Below, piece after piece: positions 53,201-61,500 of a stretch of DNA of 64,000 nt; positions within the stretch are counted from its first letter, which is position 1, and the number at the start of each line of letters is the position of its first letter. Origin of the DNA: Baylisascaris procyonis (taxonomy: Eukaryota > Nematoda > Chromadorea > Rhabditida > Ascarididae); assembly GCA_037389465.1 (NCBI GenBank), contig JAZARR010000156.1:36062-100061 (forward strand), given 5' to 3'. Under the pieces are notes generated by a model that was not told where the DNA came from, made no database searches, and saw nothing but the letters and a program-made list of their open reading frames with translations. The position numbers and the translations under genes were made by a program.

Positions 53201-55511
53201 TCTAACATTTCATTTTCCTTTCATAAACATTTGTGACTTTCCATAGGCAACAACTTTTGAAAAAAGCAAAAATTGCTGCTGCATTCAGTCACCTACATTA
53301 TGTGACTTTCATGGAATATCCCTCTGAATGCGTTGCCCTCTTCCTGAGAGAAAGAAAAACAGACAATGTTGGTTGCGAAATATATGACAGTAAATGCAGT
53401 CACATATATTGGCACTGAGCAGCTTCTGATGATCTCCTTCGAGATAGACTCTCAATACATGCGCACATGCGACTGTATCGACCGTCACATATTTCGCAAC
53501 AAACATTGTTCTCCCTACAGCGTAAAAAAGGAAACAAAAAAATTAGCATTCAGTGACGCCCATTTTCAAGTAAAAAACCAACGCTAGCTATTGAATCGTC
53601 AGAAGGCAATTCTATAAGTAGGCTATACAGAATCACTACCAACAATCGCCAAATTTCAGCCTTACAACCCTAAACGACTCGCGCGGAATATGGAGAATAT
53701 TCATATTTGAGTGCAGAAAAATCTACTCTCAAGCAACAGAAAATAATAAAAAGAGCGCAAGTCGTTTATCTTCCGTATATCAGTCTCATTAGCAGCACAT
53801 TGGCAATTTTTTAATGTTACCTATCATCCATTTCAAGTGAAAATATTATTCTAAACTATCATCAAAGGTTCTTTAGAATAGAGCAATAAAATGGACGTCT
53901 CAGCAATGCGTGGGAAAGATTGCAGTATATTTGCTGTAACTTCTTTTCTGGCTGAGTAAAAGTAGATTTTTCGTGGGCTTCTGCCTCAGTCTACCCACAA
54001 TGCGTTTTTTGCAGAAGCAAAAAGCAGCGCGACATTCCTTTCAGGCGTCTGTTTCCTCTTTATACAGCAAAAAGATTGCATTTCAAACTTAATGAGAAGT
54101 GGAAGGTGGTCTTCTGGGTAAAGCTTAAAAGTAATATTGCAGCGGAAATCGGTTCAGTCATACCGAATTTGATGCTTCTCTCAAAAACGCCATCCATCGA
54201 AAGTCTTCGGAAAATAGCGCCACGTTTCACTAATCTTCCAATGGGCAATAGATCATCGCTCCAACGTTTCTTTAACAAAAAGTCGCGTTTCTGTCGCAAT
54301 GGCACTCGTGAACGACCCGTTTCCGCTTGAGACTTCTAAATCTTTTGATTATTAACGATTTTCTATATGTAACGATTGTTGTCAATCATTGCTAACAGTG
54401 TGGTATTTCACAAATACACTTGCTTGTTCATAAACGTTTCTTACATTTACAGTTATTTACCACGTGTTGTTTAAAATAACAACAACGACAACAAAAAAAA
54501 CTCATTTTTTAACGATGCTTACCCAATAGTTCTAACCTAATTCCCAACGCGATTTGTTTATTACACTATCACGAACAATGATGAAAGATTGCGTTGTTTA
54601 GAAGTGAAGCAAAAAAAAAAAAAGAAAAACAAAAAGAAACAGTAATCAAAGATCTGTTAAGAAACTTTAAGAGTGCAAACGAATGCTCAAACCGAAACTT
54701 AACATGTCATCATATCGCTTGCATATTATTAGGACAACAAAAGATTAATATATAGGGCAAAAAAGAACGAATGAATTGTCTCATAAATAATTGTTTCTTT
54801 CAGTTTCATCAAAGAGAATTCATCGAAGTGGACATAAATAACGCTCATGCTGACAACAAACGAATATATATGCATATTGTTGCAATCTCATCTATATCCA
54901 TATCACTTCAAAGAGCAGTAACCATCGTGCTGACACCTACTGCATGACGTCATTTTTGCAGTATTAATAGATATTACTGTTCAATCAATTTATGTTGCTC
55001 TTATAATAAGATGCCCCTTGAAAATGCAAAAATTCAGAACCCTTGATAAAGATCTCTATTACGATAGAGGCAACAAAACACTTTTGAAATTCGAATGTAT
55101 GCAGAATTTTCCTTGCTGAGATTCGCATGCCATGTATTATACATGACACTTGTTTTAGTACTGCGATACACTCTCTCAATAAAAACAGTGAAAAAATAAG
55201 AAATTGCACCGCTATGTGCATTAGAATTAGCCAATTTAAATGAAATAATATGTATAAAAAATTCTGGAATCCATTCTACAACTATCTACTAAAAAACAGC
55301 GAAGGCCATTAACTAAAAAATCGTGGGAGGAGGGGGAGGGATTAAGTCATTGAAAAGCAGAAGTCCCCGAATTCAATGTGACATCAATATAGATCGCTGG
55401 CAATAGTCAAAGTCAAAGTTCGCATGCGTGAACCACATCCTTGAAAGCACAGACAGATATTCACCTCCCCTCCCCTTCAATTAATGAAGGGAAAGGCATC
55501 ACGTTTGCCGC

Positions 55512-55568
<57 letters not shown>

Positions 55569-58500
55569 TCTGTGCATAAATATGTATATCGACGTAGCTT
55601 AATTTAGAAGCTTCAAAACGTTCACTAAGCTAACAGCGAACCTTCATAAGTGTGTCGAGATCGACAAACGCCGACAGCAGCGGTTCCTTTAAATCAATCG
55701 TTAGTGCAAATAAGCAACGAATTGTTATAGAACAAAAGGAATTCTACAGAAATAATCGTCAATAAAACATTTTCTGATTGAGAATTTCGCAGAAGCAAAA
55801 CTTACTAATTCCACATGCTCCACTACCAAGTTCATCAAATTGGGCGATTCAACGTTTTCCGCTCCCCTAACTTATAATCTATGGTTAATCCAAGAATCTG
55901 ATCTCTCGAAGAGCGAATGTGGGGAAAATTTATATAAACACTGATGATTAACAAGAGATATGATCATCACGCAGATAGACTACTTCCCATATTCACCTCC
56001 TCTACCTTCTGATGACTAGTCTTTGCCCCGGCTCTCTTCCTTCCCCTTTTCTCTTCTCCGCTGCATTCACACTTTCATTTCTGCTTTGCTTTTTCAACTA
56101 CAATGGAATTACTTTCGTGTTTACCGAACAACTGATTCGAGTTTTCTTCTTTCGATATTCTATATATCGGTGCTTTTGTGTTTTAATGAGCCTCTGTTTT
56201 TGCACCATTACTTCAAAGCGCTCTTTTTTAAACTTTTATGTGTGAGTGTATATTTTTTCATGCGCAAAAACGGAAAACGGGGTGTGAGTTAACGTAAAGA
56301 CATGTCATAGCTATGAATGTACAACGATATAAACGAACATAACTAAATACTTGAACAGCAAGCATAAGGTTACAATTTTTGCACGAAACGATAAATTACT
56401 TTTAGCTGCGAATATGAACGGTTGAAATTGAAAACTCACCGCTATCCACGGATGGTTTAACGCTTCAGAAACAGTGAGTCGTTTTCTGAAAAGGAAATGA
56501 CATATCAATGAATGGAATAATGAATGAAAAGTTTTTCAATTCCCAAGAATAAAAGAATTCACAAATGTAGTTGACATAAATTATCATAAACCTATGGTTA
56601 AGAAAAAGGGAGGATAGAGCGTGATTTGGCTAAAAAATTTTCAAAATGGAGTTAACTTATTTAACGTGGATATTGTCTAAACAGCGTTAAACAAGCATTC
56701 TAAATACAGTTGCATAAGTAAACGTTTGCATTCACCGATGCAGTTTAACAATTGCAAATTCATTACTGACTTTTCGAGGAAAGGCTTCTGATGAAAGCGC
56801 ATAAATTTCTGAAATAATAGGAGAACCATTTCTAAGCAGTAATTGGGTGGTAGTGTGAATCTACCACCTCGCTCATTATTTTGATTTAAGACTCATCTTT
56901 TGCTGAATAGAACAGATAAGCCGTTGACAAGTTGGGAATGCTATAACGCTTAGCAAATTAGCCGATGGACTTTTTTGCATTTATAGAGGGCAATTTCAGA
57001 TGGTCTTAAAAGCAAAGTGACCTTCTATCTTTGACTATCAGACGACATATGAAGTCCTTCGCCATTGGTGAAACATCGTCCCATGAAGGATCGTCGAAAT
57101 CCCAGTCGCCAGCTGACACGTTCGCCAGCGTTTCTTCATCGCTATTGCCCAAGAACGGAGACAATCCGGACAATCTAAACAAATTTCACTACTTGTTGTA
57201 ACTCATATCCTGCTCCCATAGGCTGCCAACTTAATAGTTAAGTGAGAAGGAGCGGGGTTAGTAAGAAATACTTCAACACTTTACTATTACTTGGTTCATT
57301 AGGAAGCTTAAGTCCCACCTAGAATAACTGACTAATTCGACTTCGACTGATATGTACTATATTCAAACATTTGCGCTTGCGCTTAACGCTTAGTGAAGGC
57401 GGGATAAGCGAATACTGTGGCTGCCTCTTTGGCGTGCTGCCAGTCGCCATCGCATTCCAATCGTTTCCCTTTGCGGAAAGTAATTATCAGGCTAGATGTG
57501 AGAGAGTTTGGTGAGCTAAATATTATTTCGAATAGCGATAAAAATTTCACTGCAATAATGCAAATCGTTGTTCAATAAAAAGGCTGCTAGAGGTAGTTAT
57601 TGATGCAGAGCTAGTTGTTCTTTTTGGTGCACTCGGCGGTATATTTGCTATGCAACGCTTAAATTAAGCACTATTGCTTTTTCATATATTCGAATTTCCG
57701 CTTCAATACAGATAACAGTTGCTGAGGGGCGAGCATCTACCCTCCAAATTAAGCATAAATAACTATCACTGAGAGGCATAATCGATTATTAAACAATTAC
57801 CGCATAAAAGAACGCCACCAAATATGCAATAGCAAACAGAATTACAATTCTTTTGTTCACTCTATGCAGCGTGCATCATCTTCCACCACATTTTTCCCGT
57901 CTTTGCCTCTCTTCTCTCCCTTCCCCGCTTCTCCGAAACTGAACAATTGCACGCGACTGCAGAAATGCTGCACATGCCTGCATTCTTTTCAAAGTTCCAC
58001 GCTTGGAGCTAGGAAAATTGCCAAATAGAGGTATACCAGCATATATACCAATAAACCTATGCTGCTAAAATGCACTTTGCAAAAGCATATAATAAATAAC
58101 ATTTAGCACATGGCACGTATCATAAATGCATGACTTGTACACCAGTATAATCGACCAAAGAGAGTAGTGAGGAGCTGTGGAGGAGTAATCGAAAATCACT
58201 GCTTTCTTCATAATATGAATGTGATACGTTGAAGGCGCAATTATAGCGAATTGTTGCGCATATACTTTGACGAATAAATTATAATGCTTTGGAATAAGCG
58301 CTCAAAATATTGGTTTTGCTGCAGTCCCCTTCCCCCTTACTCGAGGAGATTTACTAGTACTAATCATATGTATTTCGTACTTTGCGCATCGTAGCTTCAT
58401 TTTGTAAGCCAATTAAGTCAGAGATACGAAATTCCATAGGATAGCTTCCTTAAGGTGAACGAATTTCTGTGGCAATGTTGACAGAGATAAGTCAGCTTCG

Positions 58501-61500
58501 AAATGGGCTACTAGATATCAAAGGCGACTAAAAATTTTAACATATCGATTGGATTCAATCAAACAGATTTTACTTCATGCTTATCGATTGGCAAAAGAAT
58601 CGATCGCCAAAAGACCTACACAACAGGTTGAACTTGATAAAATAAAGGCACACTATTGCGAATAACTTCGTCGTCATCTATACTTCATGCAGCTACCTGC
58701 CATGATGACAACTGCAAAAGCGAATAGTGTGCCACCTCATCTGGCAAGGGATACAAATGGAAGGAAGTCGCGCTTTGATTGTCGCTTTAAATTCATCGCG
58801 TTCATCATTTAATGTCATCTGGGTTCGAACGCATTACAAACATTTTCCAGCAGTTAGCAAGCAAATGCATTCATGCAAGTGCAATGCAGTTTTTCGAGAA
58901 AGTTTCGTCACAGAACGCTAAAAAATCGAAGGAGAACGATTTCACAAATATTAGTTCGTGGAATCTTTTGCTAGCTATTTATTTATTCATTTACTTAAAG
59001 GCCTTTCAGACTATTTAATGGCGCTAAAGAATGCTGAATACTTACAGCAGGTAAGCAATGACTCCTACAGCCCACATATCGGTGCTGAGTCCCACTGGTT
59101 CGAAGTTGACAACTTCGGGTGCACAATACTCCGGCGTTCCAAATAGCAATTTGACGGTCTTCTTAGGGTCCAATTTCCTCGCAAGGCCGAAGTCGATTAT
59201 TTTAACTTCATTGACATCCTTCGACCTCAGCAGTATATTTTCAGGCTGAAAACTGTTGGACTCAATGTGCATCAACAAAAGTGCATACAGAGAAGAAGAT
59301 GAAATGTTGTCATTTCTGCTTGAAAGTTCACCTTTGCGACTATACTGCAGATAATATGGAGTTGTGGCACAATGTTTTACCAATACGTTCAGGAATGCAT
59401 GCTCTTATTAGCAAGTGAGATTCCCATTGTTGCATGTAGCGTATCAGCATTATATAAGAATACCCTGCTGCCCCTGTCTAGTTACCGATACAAGTCACGG
59501 TTCTTTAGGTGTAAAGATGTCTTAAATCATAGTGGAAATGCTTCCAGCAGTTGCATGCAAACTTCTAAGCGGACATCAGAATCTGCAACTTTTTTGGTGA
59601 AGTTCACCGGCTCAAACTTTGAGGTATCCTCCTAGAAACTTCACTGTAATAATTTGAGAATGCTTTTAGCCATAACTATTCCACATTTTACCCATATTCT
59701 CTCCCACTGATGTCCTGTTCTGTGCTACGCCAGTGCAGATAGTCATATGTACTGTGCGTATATGAGCACTGAGAAGGCCTATTATGGCCACGTCATATCC
59801 GTGCGAGTGTGTGCGGGTGTTTGTCTGCCTAGAACTTATGATTTAGAAACAGCAGAAATCAAAACATCGAAATCCGGTGGGCATAATGTACACCAAAGCC
59901 TCTTATATTAGCATCTAAGTTGATCAGACAGTCTCGAAGAAAATTATAATCATTTAAGTATGATCAAAAATTTGTATGCATTTAGCAGCTGATTGAATTT
60001 CCACTTAGCACCAGTTCGGTTGTAGAAACAATAGCCTTTTGCACATGATTTGCAGGAGGCACCCGGGTCACTCATAATACTGCATAAATTTTATCATTTA
60101 CCGGTGATCTATGATTGTGGCTATTATGGCGAACGGAACTGCAAAAACCATATTATTCCCTCCTCTGCCATGAACCTCCGTTCGCTTTCCTTCATACTCA
60201 AATGTTCCTACTTCTCCAAATTCTAACTGGAAATTCTGGTGCTTATGAGTTATAATGGGGGTGGGGCGAAGACGGTGAGAGTAAACGCTGTCCGCCTGCT
60301 TAAGCTACTGAGGAATGCCAGATTCCAATAGCAGTGTTCCCAAAAATGGCAGCCATTAAGTAAAAAGCCAATAAGACATTAAACGCAGTATCGAATCACA
60401 TTTCGATTAGATTTCTTTCTAAGATTTGCAGTTCGAAAGCCTTTACAAAGCTGTAAACAATGGCACGTCTGAGATCACTCATCGACGCCCTTTTTAGTGA
60501 TGATTGTAGAGAACAACTACAAAGCCCTAAAATGAGAAGGGCCGCAAGAGGATAGGTGCCCTGTGCTATGACGCTCAAAAATAAAGGTTCGAAATCATGT
60601 GCATAGAAGATTAGATAGGAAAATGTGAGATCAACGCTACCTTCAAATCCAGATGAACAATGTTGTTTTTGTGCATGTGTTGTACACCGAGAAGGATCTG
60701 ATAAATGTAATCGCGAACTTCCTCTTCCGACATCAACGCATCGTCCTCGAGGATCCTATCGAGCAGCTCACCACCCGATACCCTAAATTAAAACGTTTCT
60801 TTTCTAAAATAGATGGAAGAGAGGCGGTCATATGAACAAAGAAGAGAAAGTGGAGGCTTTCAAAGAAACGCAACATCTCCTCGGGACTTCTTTTCCCTTT
60901 CCTGCTGCCCAGTAATACATTTTCTTCAGCTCTCGTTCTAAAAGAGCGTGACATCCCAATCTTCCATGGAGGCCATTCAAATTTATCAAAAAAAGGCAAG
61001 TCACCTGCCAATAAACTTGCTCTGTAGTGTTTATTTGACGACAAGGCCCACTGAAATACTTGCCACTGGAAAATAATCTTGTAGGCTCATCCCAGTCATC
61101 AGATCACTCATCTACTGATCATCATAAATAGCACCTATCCGCAATGATGAAATCCTTGAGAGTGAGAAGTGATGTTCTGCCATATCGGGCGTTCAGCCTC
61201 GGCAAAGGGACAAATTGCTGAAGCTATGGGTCGCAACCAGACATTCAGAGCACCACCTGATTGTTCTAGTCCAAAATCTTCGGTGCATAATATGGAGGAG
61301 ATAGGTTATTGAACGGGATGAACGAAGAAAAAAATAGAAGGTGGAAGAAACATTTTCGAAGTCAACGTGATCAGCTCAACCGCATTCGTTTATTCTCGCA
61401 GCTTAACGTTTATTCACAAAGGAAGGAATTTTCATTTCCAATATGCGTATCTTCAAATCTTTATATCACTAAAAAGCGAAAAAAAGAGTGCATATTCGTT

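Noticed and set aside
57370..57480. Coding-looking minus-strand stretch between two kinase exons
   Set aside because: The kinase exons on both sides join exactly within a conserved motif (AYLL-SGLSPF), leaving no place for it; no function recognised.
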